A stretch of DNA of 64,000 bases from Breviolum minutum Mf 1.05b.01 (GCA_000507305.1 DF239017.1:248001-312000); one strand, 5' to 3'; positions 10,701 through 20,884 are shown, counted from the first letter of the stretch. The notes: generated from the sequence alone by a model not told the origin. Made by a program: numbers and translations.

Positions 10701-12765
10701 AGAACCCAGACTGCTCCCGATTGAGGAGGATTGATGGTCGAAAAATCCCATCCCCAGAGTAGGATTGGTTCGGGGAATTCCTCTATTAGGACATACAGAC
10801 GCAGACCAGACATGTTTGTTTGCCGTGATTTGTTTCTTGCTGTTGAACCTTCAGTTGAGCAGTACATTCAAAACCCTGGTTGGTTGAGTTATATAGGGGT
10901 TTATACTTATCATACCCATTTATATAGGGATTATTCCATAAGCCACGACATAAGGATTCCTTTTTTGACCAGCCAGGATTCAATGGAATGTCACAAGGGT
11001 TTTGATTATTGCTTAAATGGAGTTATAACCCTTATACATGGCCGAAATACTAAAGTGGGTCACTGGGGTTATAACCGCTATATATGGAGTTATAAACCTA
11101 CTTAGAACTCCCTAAGAATCCAGGTATGTCCAAAGGAAGGGATTACCCCTACATTCCTATTCCAAGGATGGGATTGGAACCCTCAATCCTATTCTAGGGA
11201 GGGGTCTGGATTCTTAGGGTGATATCATCCTGGTCATGATTGTACTGTATCCTGAGAATTGGGATTCACCCCTTATACATGGCCACTGGGGTTATAACTG
11301 CTATATATTATGGAGTTATAAACCTATACTTATAACTGGTTTTGGGGCCCACCGACCGGTTGAAACTTCATTAATTTTTTGGTCGTTGTCGCGGCATTGG
11401 CCGTCAGATTCGCAGCATCAGCAGTTTGCCCAGTTGCCAGTTGAGGATGCGAACTTTGATGCCATCATTGAACCTTTACCCAGGCAGGGGGAATCACCGA
11501 CTTGGGGGGGGGGGGGTGGTCAAGGTCCTAGATCCTATATATTCCTATCATTCTAATGAAAAATTGAATGGGACCGAATCCCAACGGACCCCTAAAGGAA
11601 GTTGCTAGGGCTATTAGATTCTGAGGTTTAGGGGTCCGTTCAGTGGGTCCTGTTGGAGATTTCTTGGAATCGTGACTCACTTATCCAAAACCCAACTTTT
11701 TAACTTTTGGGTAATACATAAAATGGTTCCCCAAAAAAGTTTAACTTTTTATTTCAAGGGAGTTTGGAGAGGTGCATGTGTACCAGGTTGGGGCATGCCT
11801 AAACTTTGTAAGAAGCTGGAACCTGATGGCCATCTATTCGTTTCAATGGTGGGCTATCAATTGGATGATGATTTCAACATGTTACATGAAACATGTGTTT
11901 TTTTCACCAGTTCCATTTCATTAAAAACTGATTGTTTGGAGTTCCAGGAATAGGTAAAAAATCCATTGTCTTCGAAGGGAACCATATTAACATTGGATCA
12001 TCAACCTGAAAAAACAACGAATCAAATCCTGGGTATAAAATGCTGGGAAGGGGAGACGGGACCCAATGAATAGGTTGAGGGTGGTTTAGATAAGTCTATA
12101 GGGGATTATACTACCCAGTTATATAGGGGTTATAATAAAACCAATATAAGGATTCCTATTAATCAACCAGTATCATGGAAAGTAATAAGTTTTTTTTTTT
12201 GGTGGCTTAGTTAGATTTCAGGATTCTTGAAGATGAGAACCAACATTTGTTAGACATTCAGCCATACCCAAAAAACATCGATGTACAATGCCATGTACCC
12301 TCCCCCAAAACTAACATTTTCGAACCTGAACATGGATAATTGGAATGCTCATTTCCTTTTGGGTCCCGCATATTTTCAGGTGCGAACCGTTAGTTTCAGG
12401 GGGTGTATTGAAACCACCAAGTTGGTGTTGACTATCCGAGGAATCCTCAATATGAAAGGATTTGCCATTTGGAGATTTTGCTAGAATGGTAACTTGGAGA
12501 CTGATGTTGGTTATACAAGTGTTATATACATCTTAAGATCTTGTTTTGTTTTCTTCGCGTTCTACTTCAAGACAAAACTGCCAGGTGTATTGCTGACGGT
12601 GAAGCAGCGAAATATCCAACAGTGACCGCGGGACAACATAAATTGGCGAAGTTTAAAGTTTCTTTGGCAGAAAATGTTTTTAAGGATGCTTACGGGTGGG
12701 GGCCGTTCGGTTGTTCAATAAGGTTGGGGATACCTATGGTTTTTCGTGGCTTCTTATATCCGTAG
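4644..12765 (+). CDS. 2-oxoglutarate/Fe(II) oxygenase, isopenicillin-N-synthase-like (C-terminal half, 5 exons)
   Basis: Exons 4644-4736, 7923-7973, 9595-9699, 11446-11483 and 12585-12765 join in frame to about 155 residues covering the catalytic core and C-terminus of the isopenicillin N synthase/gibberellin oxidase-like family. These non-haem iron enzymes use O2 and 2-oxoglutarate to oxidise small molecules. Visible landmarks are AHTDYG (first two iron ligands), GLQV, a W followed by SLVVNLG, RWTNGRFKSTVHRV (third ligand His) and KYPTVTAGQH. The first and third ligands are 57 residues apart, close to the usual spacing. Donors are GT, GT, GC and GC; every acceptor is AG followed by G. The N-terminal half was not found; it may lie left of the window, in the gap, or in exons I missed. 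The substrate cannot be told from sequence. Confidence 0.85.
5414..5556 (+). CDS. Candidate terminal exon, unknown protein
   Basis: CATGCAG|G precedes an open frame reading MELQFSCMALDPECELQ and ending ALLARELGQ-stop. Trp, Glu and Ala usage and the acidic/helical character look like real protein. I do not recognise the family. It lies within the large oxygenase intron, so it is either a nested gene or a decayed insertion. Confidence 0.4.
5644..5828 (+). CDS. Candidate terminal exon, basic helical peptide
   Basis: A T-rich tract and GCAG|GC precede a frame reading KLDGRCKLARKMKELVLASG and on to HKHEEIRQRLCQLW, ending at TGA. It is strongly amphipathic and Lys/Arg/Leu-rich, as expected of coding DNA. 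The segment from QHKHE is repeated in altered form near 5933, where the frame is broken. No family recognised. Confidence 0.45.
6833..6850 (+). other. Probable relict of the dinoflagellate spliced leader
   Basis: TAGCCATTTTTGCTTCAG matches the last 18 bases of the conserved dinoflagellate trans-spliced leader (…TAGCCATTTTGGCTCAAG) at 15 of 18 positions, including the first ten in a row. It sits 53 bp upstream of the ATG of an intronless ORF. That is the arrangement expected when a trans-spliced mRNA has been copied back into the genome. Confidence 0.5.
6904..7161 (+). CDS. Intronless ORF, possible retrogene
   Basis: 85 residues starting MLLSFWRLPLESVAHIQLFL, then DVATLAKANVAAMAFLQ and QTHVYKLLAKMPHHL. 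It is helical throughout; the first 35 residues faintly recall an F-box, but I would not assign it. After the stop at 7159-7161, another frame stays open to about 7235 (PTLTARTVRSIHKSGRKCL), which suggests a frameshift near the end. The upstream spliced-leader-like sequence and lack of introns favour a retroposed copy. Confidence 0.45.
   Translation: MLLSFWRLPLESVAHIQLFLDVATLAKANVAAMAFLQPDVQTHVYKLLAKMPHHLTQLPLWQNPALLASVFGRHPSPRNVLMTPL
7923..7973 (+). CDS. Oxygenase micro-exon (51 bp)
   Basis: Seventeen codons between CTGCCAG|G and GGA|GTTGCT, reading VWMDVDPLPNSLVVNLG. This is the family's W-x-x-V-x-P ... VVNLGD strand pair leading to the substrate lid. Both boundaries are phase 0 and join the flanking exons exactly. 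Confidence 0.87.
8911..9044. repeat. Family G inverted-repeat element
   Basis: TACTGGGATGTCC at the left and TCCATGGACACCCTAGTA at the right, with two short TATAAGTAGGTTATAAGTCCC-like blocks inside. Other copies are at 14181-14312, 17622-17751 and 46950-47072. It lies in the second oxygenase intron. Confidence 0.8.
9438..9546. repeat. Family C inverted-repeat element
   Basis: ATATGGATGTTTCCAAAAT at the left and ATTTTTGGAAACACCCATAT at the right give inverted ends of about 35 bp that include a GGTACC site. The centre is AATCATCCATTTTAATAAGG. It lies in an oxygenase intron, 49 bp before the next exon. Confidence 0.9.
9595..9699 (+). CDS. Oxygenase exon with third iron ligand
   Basis: 105 bp, phase 0 at both ends, after GTGAG|G. 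It reads DLMQRWTNGRFKSTVHRVL, the signature around the second iron-binding His, and ends RRQCIGFFLE. The family's 2-oxoglutarate-binding pair is normally Arg-x-Ser; here it reads Arg-Gln-Cys. The donor is TTGGAA|GC, a GC-AG intron. Confidence 0.9.
9737..9836. repeat. TTG trinucleotide microsatellite
   Basis: About 100 bp of (TTG)n with TGC interruptions, in the GC-AG intron of the oxygenase. Apparent polyCys, polyLeu and polyGln ORFs over it are artefacts. Confidence 0.97.
9840..11440. other. Oxygenase intron, repeat-derived filler
   Basis: Contains degenerate repeats built of TATAGGGGTTATA and GGATTATTCC blocks (10860-11340) that recur at 12100-12190, 33330-33400, 33590-33670 and 41556-41640. 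No exon found apart from the one at 11446. Confidence 0.6.
11446..11483 (+). CDS. Oxygenase micro-exon (38 bp)
   Basis: Twelve codons plus two bases: DANFDAIIEPLP and the start of an Arg codon. This is the family's P-N-x-D-A-x-I-x-x-L-P strand. Acceptor GTTGAG|G; donor CCCAG|GCAGGG (GC). The split codon AG|G and the next residue, Cys, restore the usual L-P-x-C motif, which supports the junction. Confidence 0.87.
12296..12409. repeat. Family E inverted-repeat element
   Basis: TACCCTCCCCCAAAACTAAC at the left, GTTAGTTTCAGGGGGTGTA at the right, with CGAACCTGAA and TTTTCAGGTGCG as inner inverted blocks. It lies in the last oxygenase intron. Confidence 0.8.
12585..12765 (+). CDS. Oxygenase terminal exon
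   Basis: After TGCCAG|G the frame reads CIADGEAAKYPTVTAGQHKL, the conserved C-terminal helix entry of the family, and continues KFKVSLAENVFKDAY to a TAG at 12763-12765. Relatives usually stop soon after this helix, so the last 25 or so residues may be an extension or read-through past an unseen donor. Confidence 0.82.
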
Positions 12766-12855
12766 AAATGTCCCTTTTAAAGAAACCCTCAAGAAACAGA
12801 TCCCAGTTGCCTGGGACCCTTCCCACCTGTTAGGAAGCCTATAAACATCTATGAC

Positions 12856-12960
12856 AAGGTGGTGGTTTCAAGCATTTTTTTTTTTCACCCTCAACCCTGG
12901 GGATATGATCCAATTTGACCGAGATGTTTTCAAATGGGTGGCTCAACGAACCATCAACTA
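12856..12960. repeat. Family A inverted-repeat element
   Basis: AAGGTGGTGGTTTCAAGCAT to AACCATCAACTA, with the GGGGATATGATCCAATTTGA centre. It lies about 90 bp after the oxygenase stop. Confidence 0.8.
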
Positions 12961-14180
12961 TAATTAGATAAACACATTGAAGGTGCTGCACCTTAGGCTG
13001 CAAAGATTTCAAGATGAACAATTCATCACCAGGATGACATTTTTTTTGAAAACCACAACCGTTTTGGTTCCCAAGCGAAAAACAGATTCACTTCCAGTGG
13101 CATAATATCCCAAGATTACCGCAATAAAGGGGGGAATGGATGGATACAGTAAGGGGTACTTCTCCGGGTTGTCATGAGATGTCAAACACCCCCAAGTAAA
13201 CCCTAGAAACCCATTACCTAGGTTGTTACTGTATACGGGTATTTTCCCAGGGAATTTTGGACTCCATGTATCCAAAAAGGAACGGAAACCTATTTCCCTG
13301 AAGGCAGTTGCATCCTTTTTATCTCCTGGCTGTACAGTTTGCAAAGATAATCATTTGTACTGGTCAACCTACCCCCCTAACGTGCCCCGCTCAGAAACAA
13401 GGGTTTTTCATGATGGTTCCGCATCTAAAGCTGCAGTGATGCAGCTCAGCCAGTCAAGCGCATGTCATGAAGTTTTTGGGATGACCCCCATGTTATCCAC
13501 GGAGCTCCATACTACTGGGATTTCCCATCAAGTTAGTATAAATGGTTTGGAGTGGTGGGCTATGATACGCCCATTTTTTTCAGTGGGTTTGGAGCCAGTT
13601 ACTGACCATCTACCAACTTCCTGAGACATCCTATGTATAGCAAATGAACAATTGGGACAAGGGGTTTGACTATCGGTACCAAAGGTACCCCCGATGTTTT
13701 TCAAGAGGGAAGTTAAGTTGATGCCTCTTTTGCCACATGTGACAGGTGTGTTATCTAAGAATTTTCCAACATAACATACCCCTGGAACATACCCCAGACC
13801 CAGAACCAACCCTTTTATGAAGGAATTCCTTTCATTTGGGAGTTGGGGGAAGCCTGGGGTATGCTCCAGGGGGTATGTTGGGGTTCTCTTAGAAGTTTTG
13901 TCAGTTCCCAATTCGGATCCGTGTGACTTGTACTCCCTTATGCTCCAATCCCTTCTGCGAATGGTTTGGGGTGCCTGAATATTACTTTCTCACAGGGTAT
14001 CTAAGGAGCACATGTTTGGACTGTTTTTTTTGCAAATCCATCTGATTTGTTTGATTTTTTATGGTAAATCAATTGCACCCCTGCAGTTTAACGTGGAACC
14101 TGAAAATCAGCCACTGGAAAAAGGAGATTCCTTTTGGAAAACCCCATCATTTTCAGGTTCCATGTTCAACTGTTGGGTTG
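12961..14180. other. Stretch without supported gene
   Basis: Several overlapping ORFs on both strands around 13200-13900 have no splice-bounded coding character. A palindromic-looking segment at 13740-13880 repeats CATACCCCTGGAACATACCCCAG in both orientations. A diverged family E copy lies at about 14080-14175. Confidence 0.5.
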
Positions 14181-14312
14181 TACTGGGATGTCCATAGTAC
14201 TTAGTAACTGGGTGATTTCACCCCTATATAAGTGGGTTATAAGTCCCTTAAGTAGGTGAAATCAACCAACTTACTAACGATCGTTACGATCACTTCCATG
14301 GACATCCAAGTA
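14181..14312. repeat. Family G inverted-repeat element
   Basis: TACTGGGATGTCCATAGTA at the left and TTCCATGGACATCCAAGTA at the right, with the same internal ATAAGTGGGTTATAAGTCCC block as the other G copies. Confidence 0.85.
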
Positions 14313-14445
14313 AGGTGCAGCACCTTCAATTGCTTATCTATAGTTGATGGTTAGTTGAGCCACCCATTTGAAAACATCTCGGTAAAATTGGATCATATCC
14401 CCAGGGGTTGTTGGTAGCTGATTTTTTCTTCCCTTTTCGTTCCAG

Positions 14446-14591
14446 GTCAAATTGACCAAAACCACCAATCAATGGAGTTTCCTGGTTCCAAGGTCCAATC
14501 TGGCGCCAAGTTGGACGTCGATTCTGCTGACTTCTTCCAACGCACCGTCGATGCGCCCAAAGAGGCCGTGTCACGACAGGGTGGTGCGTGA
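14446..14591 (+). CDS. Candidate terminal exon, unknown protein
   Basis: A long pyrimidine tract ending TTTTCGTTCCAG|G is followed by a frame reading QIDQNHQSMEFPGSKVQSGA, then KLDVDSADFFQRTVDAPKEA and a TGA at 14589-14591. The acceptor is one of the best in the window and the residues are balanced and polar. The family is not recognised and no partner exon was found upstream. Confidence 0.5.
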
Positions 14592-14805
14592 CATAGGTCC
14601 GCCTAGGTCAACCTGACCGACCTGCCGGGACCGGTGGGTTTTTTCTGGGGGACTTGGTTGGTGACTTAGTGACTTGGATGGTCAGGAGGATCATCTAAGT
14701 TACCCTCACATGGTAAACTAACATATCTAACATATAGAGAATTAATATCTTCAAAAGGGCTCATTTTCCATTTGCCAATTAGTTAGTTTACTATGAGGGT
14801 ATCAG

Positions 14806-14923
14806 CAGATTGGCGACCAACTACGACGGCGTTTTGCTGCGCAGACTTTGAAAAGCGGCACGAGACAAAAGGCGGCTTCGGAGGTGATTTGGAAGAGAAG
14901 CTATGTAGATCGGAGTGTTGATG
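14806..14923 (+). CDS. Weak candidate exon
   Basis: Open frame reading ADWRPTTTAFCCADFEKRHE, then TKGGFGGDLEEKLCRSEC-stop. Composition is protein-like, but the acceptor is poor and the end runs into a family B element. It could be part of the same gene as 14446-14591. Confidence 0.25.
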
Positions 14924-15034
14924 GTTCAGAAATTCGGCGATCACCACCTGGGATGGTCCTAAAACCTTGTAAATAATGGGATAAACTACCAACCTCAACT
15001 GGTGAACTCGCCGGATTTCTGCCATCAACAATAT
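14914..15034. repeat. Family B inverted-repeat element, diverged
   Basis: GTTGATGGTTCAGAAATTC at the left and GGATTTCTGCCATCAACAAT at the right, with ACCTTGTAAATAATGGGATA inside, matching reversed copies such as 43016-43138. Confidence 0.75.
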
Positions 15035-15314
15035 CATCGGGGAGCAGCAGATGTATTACCTTAAGCGTTGAAATGAGAATCCTCCAAGATGACCTTTGTT
15101 TAGGTAAGTTTTGAAGTGACACAAGCAAGGAAACATGTGGGCAAAATGTATCTATATACCTGACATGACGACTTCACTAGAAATCATGCTATCAAGCTCT
15201 AACCTCATATATGATGTGTATACCCCTCTTGTAACTAATATGTTTCTTCCAACGGCCCTATTGAAAAAGATGTTCCTTTTCCAAAGGCGAGGATATGTTA
15301 GTTCCCTGGAGGGT

Positions 15315-15536
15315 ATATGGGTGTGTCCTTAAATGGTGGTACCCCCCATTTCACACCCCAAAATGTGTTTTTTTTTAGTCAGAAAACCAAATGGTTGTTG
15401 GGTAAACCCACCATTTTGGGAAACCCCTATATGGATGTTTCCAAAAATATTGGTACCCCAAAATGGATGATTTATAATGGAAAACCCTATTAAAATGGAT
15501 GATTTGGGGGTACCACTATTTTCGGACACATCCATA
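15315..15536. repeat. Two family C elements joined end to end
   Basis: A variant copy (15315-15432, centre TTTTTTAGTCAGAAAACC) is followed at once by a typical copy (15429-15536). The junction ATAT belongs to the ends of both. The second copy is in the opposite orientation to 9438-9546. Confidence 0.85.
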
Positions 15537-15773
15537 TATATCATATATTCTGTGAAGACAATGATACAATGCATCCTTATGTTACCAGAGACAAATGGCT
15601 GATGATCAGCTCGCTTGCCCCAGACGGATGGATCATCGGTTGCAACTTGAGAAATACTATAGAGGTTTCCGGTGCAACATTGTCCAGTGGCTGAAAGGGA
15701 AGAAATCATTTGTTAGATCGGGTTGTTCATGATAATTTGATTCATTATCAACTATAATTCATCAACAACGTCA

Positions 15774-15813
15774 ACATCATCATCATCATCATCATCATCA
15801 TCATAATCATCAT

Positions 15814-15871
<58 letters not shown>

Positions 15872-15905
15872 GACAACATGGACAACATCGACAACATCGA
15901 CGACG

Positions 15906-15981
<76 letters not shown>

Positions 15982-15985
15982 CCAC
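15774..15985. repeat. Double microsatellite: ATC array then AAC array
   Basis: About 98 bp of (CAT)n, a 29-bp bridge with GACAACATCGACAACATC, then about 85 bp of (CAA)n. The two arrays share the same purine-poor strand. Low-complexity ORFs over it are artefacts. Confidence 0.97.
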
Positions 15986-16151
15986 AACCACCCAACGGGA
16001 CTGAACAAGTCTCAACCTCCCTTCGCCACACCTCCCAGCGATTTCTAAGGTGCGGGACTCGTAGGTGGCGGCAACGTGCCGCCGCCAGCCAAGCGGAAGA
16101 AGCTCACGAAGGAACCAGGTTTCCAAGGGACTCCCTGTGGTTAGCACATCC

Positions 16152-16258
16152 CGGGTGGTGGCAACTCAAACGATTTTTTTTTTCCCCCCGGATCCTTGGG
16201 GAAATGATCCAATTTGACGAGCATATTTGTCAAATGGGTTGGTTCAGCCACCAACTAG
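16152..16258. repeat. Family A inverted-repeat element, GGCAACTC subtype
   Basis: CGGGTGGTGGCAACTCAAAC to CAGCCACCAACTAG, with GATCCTTGGGGAAATGATCC inside. The same subtype occurs at 43-110, 30683-30787 and 45365-45472. Confidence 0.85.
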
Positions 16259-16977
16259 ACATCTTAGTTTTTTTTGTGGTTACCTTGAAAGGGGGATATT
16301 GAAAAACTGCTGTAAGCTGACCTTCTCCCCAGTTGCACCCAATTTGGGTCATGAAGTCATGGGAAAGTCAATGGAAAGAGGCGGAGATGAGACAGAAATG
16401 AAGACACTATGAAATCACCTGACATGAATGAATCAAATAAACAACAAAAATAAAGTTGTTCTAGTTCATGGGAAAGATGCAAAGTTGATGGTGATTGTTT
16501 TCAGGCATTTGTCACGCAAGAATGGTGCATGAAGTTTGGGTTGGTGTCATACAATGACCCCTGTGGAATAGCCCTTCAGCCGTTAGGTTGAAGCTTGCAA
16601 CAGGACCCTTTGAGTTAATCGTGCAGTTTCAAATGGTTCATCGGTTCATCCAGTGAAAGGGTTCAACACCTAAGGGGGTAGCTTCGGGGTGGACTAGGAT
16701 TTGGGATTCCCATACTAGAAGTCAACTTGTTGGGTATTTGTTTTTAGATTTTTAGCTTTGATCACCAAGAATCACAGGGACCCGGTGACCAGGCAGATAG
16801 AACATGAATTTTGAAAGGAAGAATAGGCACACTGGGAATCTAGTCTCCCCAACTAGCACCGTTTTAGATGTATTTTAGTTACACTTGATTAATCCACATT
16901 CGAAGTGTTGGTCCAATATAGGAGCAAGGAAGTTGTACCGAATGAAAAGCTCGAGGGAAGTTCTTCCAATTCCTTCC
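16259..16977. other. Stretch without recognisable gene
   Basis: No exon, element boundary or RNA gene could be supported here. Confidence 0.5.
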
Positions 16978-17083
16978 ATACTGTTGATGGAAGAAATCCT
17001 GCACCAGTTGATATGATAAATACCCATTATTTACAGGGTTTTATACATCCCAGGTGGTGCAGGTTTTCTTCCATCAATAGTAT
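16978..17083. repeat. Family B inverted-repeat element, reference copy
   Basis: ATACTGTTGATGGAAGAAAT at the left and TTTCTTCCATCAATAGTAT at the right, with CCTGCACCAG and GGTGGTGCAGG as a second inverted block and ATTATTTACAGGGTTTTATA inside. Confidence 0.9.
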
Positions 17084-17621
17084 CTCGGAAAGAAGTAAAG
17101 AGCCAGTTTCAAAAAAAACACAGATCCAAAATACTGGTGCCACCCCATATCACCATAGGTTGGATGTCTTCTGTACCATCTGAAATTTCATGATCAACTG
17201 TACATGTATAACTTATAACACACAGTATTATATATAAAGATTATAAACACCCGAAACTGGTCCAACAATAGCTTTGTACTAAACTCTAGTTGTCTAGGCT
17301 TCCAAATACATCCAAATACCAACTCCGAAGCTCTTTTGGGCGGTAGGTTTTTGGGGTTCAAGTATCTCCTCACAAGATCTTTTGAAGCCTATAGGTTTCG
17401 GAGTGAAGCGCATGAATATTCCACCAACAACAGCAACTGAATTCGATGCTCCGAGTTTCGATGAAGGGGTAAGTCTGGGAGCTTTGGGACATTTTCCGAA
17501 ACCATCATGTTTGGATATGTTTGGGGTAATTATTTAGAATGTTAGATTTCTGGGGTGTATCCCTTCGCATATACTTGCTTATCTTAACGTATTTATCTTA
17601 GATTTCTGGGGTGTATCAGTG

Positions 17622-17751
17622 TACTGGGATGTCCATGGTACTTAGTAACTGGGTTATAACCCCTATATAAGTGGGTGAAATAAGTCCCTTAAGTAGGTGA
17701 AATCAACCAACTTACTAACTAGTTACGATCACTTCCATGGACATCCAAGTA
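17622..17751. repeat. Family G inverted-repeat element
   Basis: TACTGGGATGTCCATGGTAC to TTCCATGGACATCCAAGTA. The preceding 30 bp (GATTTCTGGGGTGTATC) is a direct repeat of 17546-17562. Confidence 0.88.
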
Positions 17752-17923
17752 TCCCTTCACACATACTTGCTTATTTTGACACTTCAAAACCGCCGTGCTT
17801 TCCGCAGCTGATCGGGGACCAGATCCCTTTCTCAGGGACTCGGTAGACCGGATCGAAAAGGAATGGAGTTTTGCGGCCCCAAAAAAAGCCGGAAACAAAC
17901 CATCCAGAATGGTTCACCCAAAA

Positions 17924-18021
17924 CTAGGTGGTGGTTTCAAATATTTGTTTAATACTCATACCTGGGGAAGATGATCCAATTTGACTAATATCTTTGAGAT
18001 GGGTTGAAACCACCTAACTAG
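17924..18021. repeat. Family A inverted-repeat element
   Basis: CTAGGTGGTGGTTTCAAATA to GGTTGAAACCACCTAACTAG, GATCCAATTTGACTAATAT subtype. Confidence 0.9.
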
Positions 18022-19543
18022 AAAATCATTTTCCAGACACTCACTCATTGCCATGATTTACCTACATTTACCCCCATGTAAACTATCCAAATCTAGGTAA
18101 ATAGACCATAGATTGGGTGTTTGTATATCACAAAGGTATTTAAGCAAGACGCTGACATCACAGCAACATTTCACCAATTTGGAGCTCCTGATACGACTCC
18201 AACAACTACAACAACATTGGCACCTTTTGCCGCCCACACACTCAGTATCTTGGTTTTTTGGGAAGCTCCCAACGGGAACAGGTTGCAAGTGGGGGATGCT
18301 GGAAGATTCTAGAGATGGATGGATGTTGATGTTGATATTACATAGATGTACATTTTGTTCAGGGTTATACATATGTTATACATCTTATCTGATCATATTC
18401 TATTAAACTGGATATTCATGTTCTGTTATGCATCTTGAATCTCATGTTTTAATTTAGTGAATGTCTAGATAATGATGCGCTGAAAGAGCCGCAATGGCGC
18501 CATTGTTTTTTTTGTCTGAAACATTCTGAAACTGTTAGAAGTGGGTGATGGAAGATCTAATTTGGAAAGTGCGCAACCAGAGGAAGTTGGATTGGACACC
18601 TAACATCTGTTCCAAACATATTCCCAAGAGGTACGTATGGACAATTTGAGATGCATTGGACACCTGGAAGTTATTTGGGTGTAAGTTGTTCGCCTGGAAA
18701 TTTCAGGAGCAATTGATTACATGAATTCGTACTTGCGGAAGATTAATGGCTGGTTCACGTACTACAGCCATCACTCATGAAAAGAAAGGAAAATGATTTG
18801 AACCAAACCTCCAGGGAATTATGTTCCATGTTAATCTTCAGGGGTGCAATACACTCACATACATATACCATATGAACCTGTTTGATTGTTTGTCCTTTGT
18901 TTCGGGGGGTACAAAAAACCCTCAAAAAGAGGGCCGAAATTCACTCCAATCAAAACAAGGGTCATGTTATTTCCAGGTATAGATATATTATGATTCATGA
19001 TATATTTGCATGTTTACTGTAATCTATCTAGACATATTGACCTCAGGAACTCCCATCTGTGCCAGGGTCGAAAAAAACTCCCATTCTTTCCATGTTTTTA
19101 GGGGATAAACTCATCAACCAAATAGTAGGGGTCCCTATATACCCCTTATTTTTGGATCCCATAGGTGGGATGAGTTTATCCCCAATGTAAGGAGTTTGGA
19201 CTCGACCTTGGCACAAAAGAGTGGCATACTCCCCGCGGGGAGGAATCCTGATTTCTTGCTGAGATTACGAAGATGATTGCCAGGTATCATCCAGGATATG
19301 TTCCCAAAGCGTACCCAGGTTTTTAGGTTTGGGGTTGTACAACCCACATACCAGGTGATTCAAGCCATGACCTTTCTATCCCCCTAGAGGTCAATTACAT
19401 AACCATCCCGAAAAGGTCAGCAGCAGAATTGCCAGGTATAGATGTATCAACTGTATTTGCGAGCCGCCATGTCACGACCAAACCCGTGAGTGAGTAAAGA
19501 AAAAACTGTCTGACTTCAATGAAGACACACATACTAAGGGTTA
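18022..19543. other. Stretch without supported gene
   Basis: A 160-bp open segment at 18121-18300 (+) has Thr/Pro/Leu-rich text but no clear splice sites. An inverted pair around 19090-19190 (GGATAAACTCATC … GATGAGTTTATCC) can form a hairpin with a 66-bp loop. Confidence 0.45.
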
Positions 19544-19645
19544 CTAGGTGTTGGTTTATATGAATATGTCTTATTTTCACCCCCTCTTGGGGAAATGATC
19601 CAACTTGACGAGCATATTTTTCAACTGGGTTGCAACCACCAACTA
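19544..19645. repeat. Family A inverted-repeat element
   Basis: CTAGGTGTTGGTTTATATGA to GGTTGCAACCACCAACTA, with CTTGGGGAAATGATCCAAC and GACGAGCATATTTTTCAA inside. Confidence 0.85.
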
Positions 19646-19802
19646 CCATAGCTTCTGTGTGACCATTTCCGAACTGAGGTTGAATTCAGAATGGCCAGTG
19701 AGGAGCGTGGAACGCCGATCTTCTGTGAAAGGATAACCATTAAAGACACATCCTGACTCACTGACCCCAGAAGCATTCCCATGTTTGGGGTTGATTATGC
19801 TG

Positions 19803-19909
19803 ATACTGTTGATGGCTGAAATCCTGCACCAGTTGATAGGTGGTTTATCCCATTATTTACAGGGTTTTACACATCCCAGGGTGGTGCAGGATTCTTCCAT
19901 CAACAGTAT
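19803..19909. repeat. Family B inverted-repeat element
   Basis: TACTGTTGATGGCTGAAAT to ATTCTTCCATCAACAGTA, with ATTATTTACAGGGTTTTACA inside. Confidence 0.9.
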
Positions 19910-20085
19910 GTGTTTTAGTTTTAGTTGGTTAGCGATTCCAACCTCTAATATGTCTTGTGCTTTTTTTCGCAAAAGATAGTTTTTGATGACTGAACTTTTT
20001 TCACTTCATCCCACCCCCCCCCCCAAAAAAAAAAAAAAAGCCGAAAGCTTTTTCACATCCTACTACCACCTTCCCACTGCAGCAT

Positions 20086-20183
20086 TGGGTGGTGGTTTCA
20101 GATATTTTTTTATTTTCACCCCTATTTGGGGAAGGTTTTCATTTTGACTAATATTTTTCAAAGGGGTTGAAACCACCAACTAG
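20086..20183. repeat. Family A inverted-repeat element
   Basis: TGGGTGGTGGTTTCAGATAT to GGTTGAAACCACCAACTAG, typical centre. Confidence 0.9.
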
Positions 20184-20453
20184 TACAGCATTTGTTACAC
20201 AATACTCTTGATGACTGAAATTGTGAACATACTGTGCATATAGTTGTAGTGAGTAGCTGCCCGCATTGCCAACGATGATGTACGTTTGTGTCATGGTTCA
20301 ATCTTCCCAGTTTAGACATCAACATTTTTTTTTAAACAAAGGTACGATGTTTCCACTTGGATCACATGATCTTTGTTTTGTCATGGTGGCAATTATATTA
20401 TTAACTCTCAGCAAGTCAGATCAGATGGACAATGACCATCATCACTTACATCA

Positions 20454-20559
20454 CACTGTTGATGGAAGAAATCCTGCACCAGTTGAAAGGACATTTCTCC
20501 CATTATTTACAGGGTTTTATACATCCCAAAGTGGTGCAGGATTTCTTCCATCAACAGCA
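20454..20559. repeat. Family B inverted-repeat element
   Basis: CACTGTTGATGGAAGAAATC to GATTTCTTCCATCAACAGCA, near-identical to 16978-17083 in the middle. Confidence 0.9.
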
Positions 20560-20608
20560 TCATCTTTGCAATAAATCAATAAATCTACCCCTCCCCCCCC
20601 CCCACTTA

Positions 20609-20876
20609 AACCCCAGTTCAACACCTCATTCCTGCCACCCCACAGGAGAGTTTGCATGAACGACGTTTGTTGAATATCATTCAAGGTTTTCCTGCTGAAG
20701 ATGTGCCTTGAAGTTGATTTGAGAAATTTTATACAAAGGNAACCCCACGTTCAACACCTCATTCCTTGCCTCCCACTCAGGAGAGTTTGCATGAACGACG
20801 TTTGTTTGAATATCATTCAAGGTTTTCCTGCTGAACGATGTGCCTTGAAGTTGATTTGAGAAATTTTATACAAAGG
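20609..20876. repeat. Tandem duplication around a single N (assembly join)
   Basis: 20609-20739 (131 bp) and 20741-20876 (136 bp) are the same sequence apart from single-base insertions (C/CC, T/TT, G/CG) and one small substitution block. They are separated by one N at 20740. This is best read as two contig ends that overlap but were not merged. Confidence 0.85.
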
Positions 20877-20884
20877 GCACCGCA

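Noticed and set aside
16060..16120. Mini-exon with PPPAKRKKLTKEP, an NLS-like peptide
   Set aside because: Only 19 codons between weak splice sites beside a microsatellite; too little support to call.
15748..16147. ORFs with polyAsp, polyVal, polyMet and polyLeu runs
   Set aside because: Every frame of the ATC/AAC arrays is open; there is no coding signal outside the arrays.
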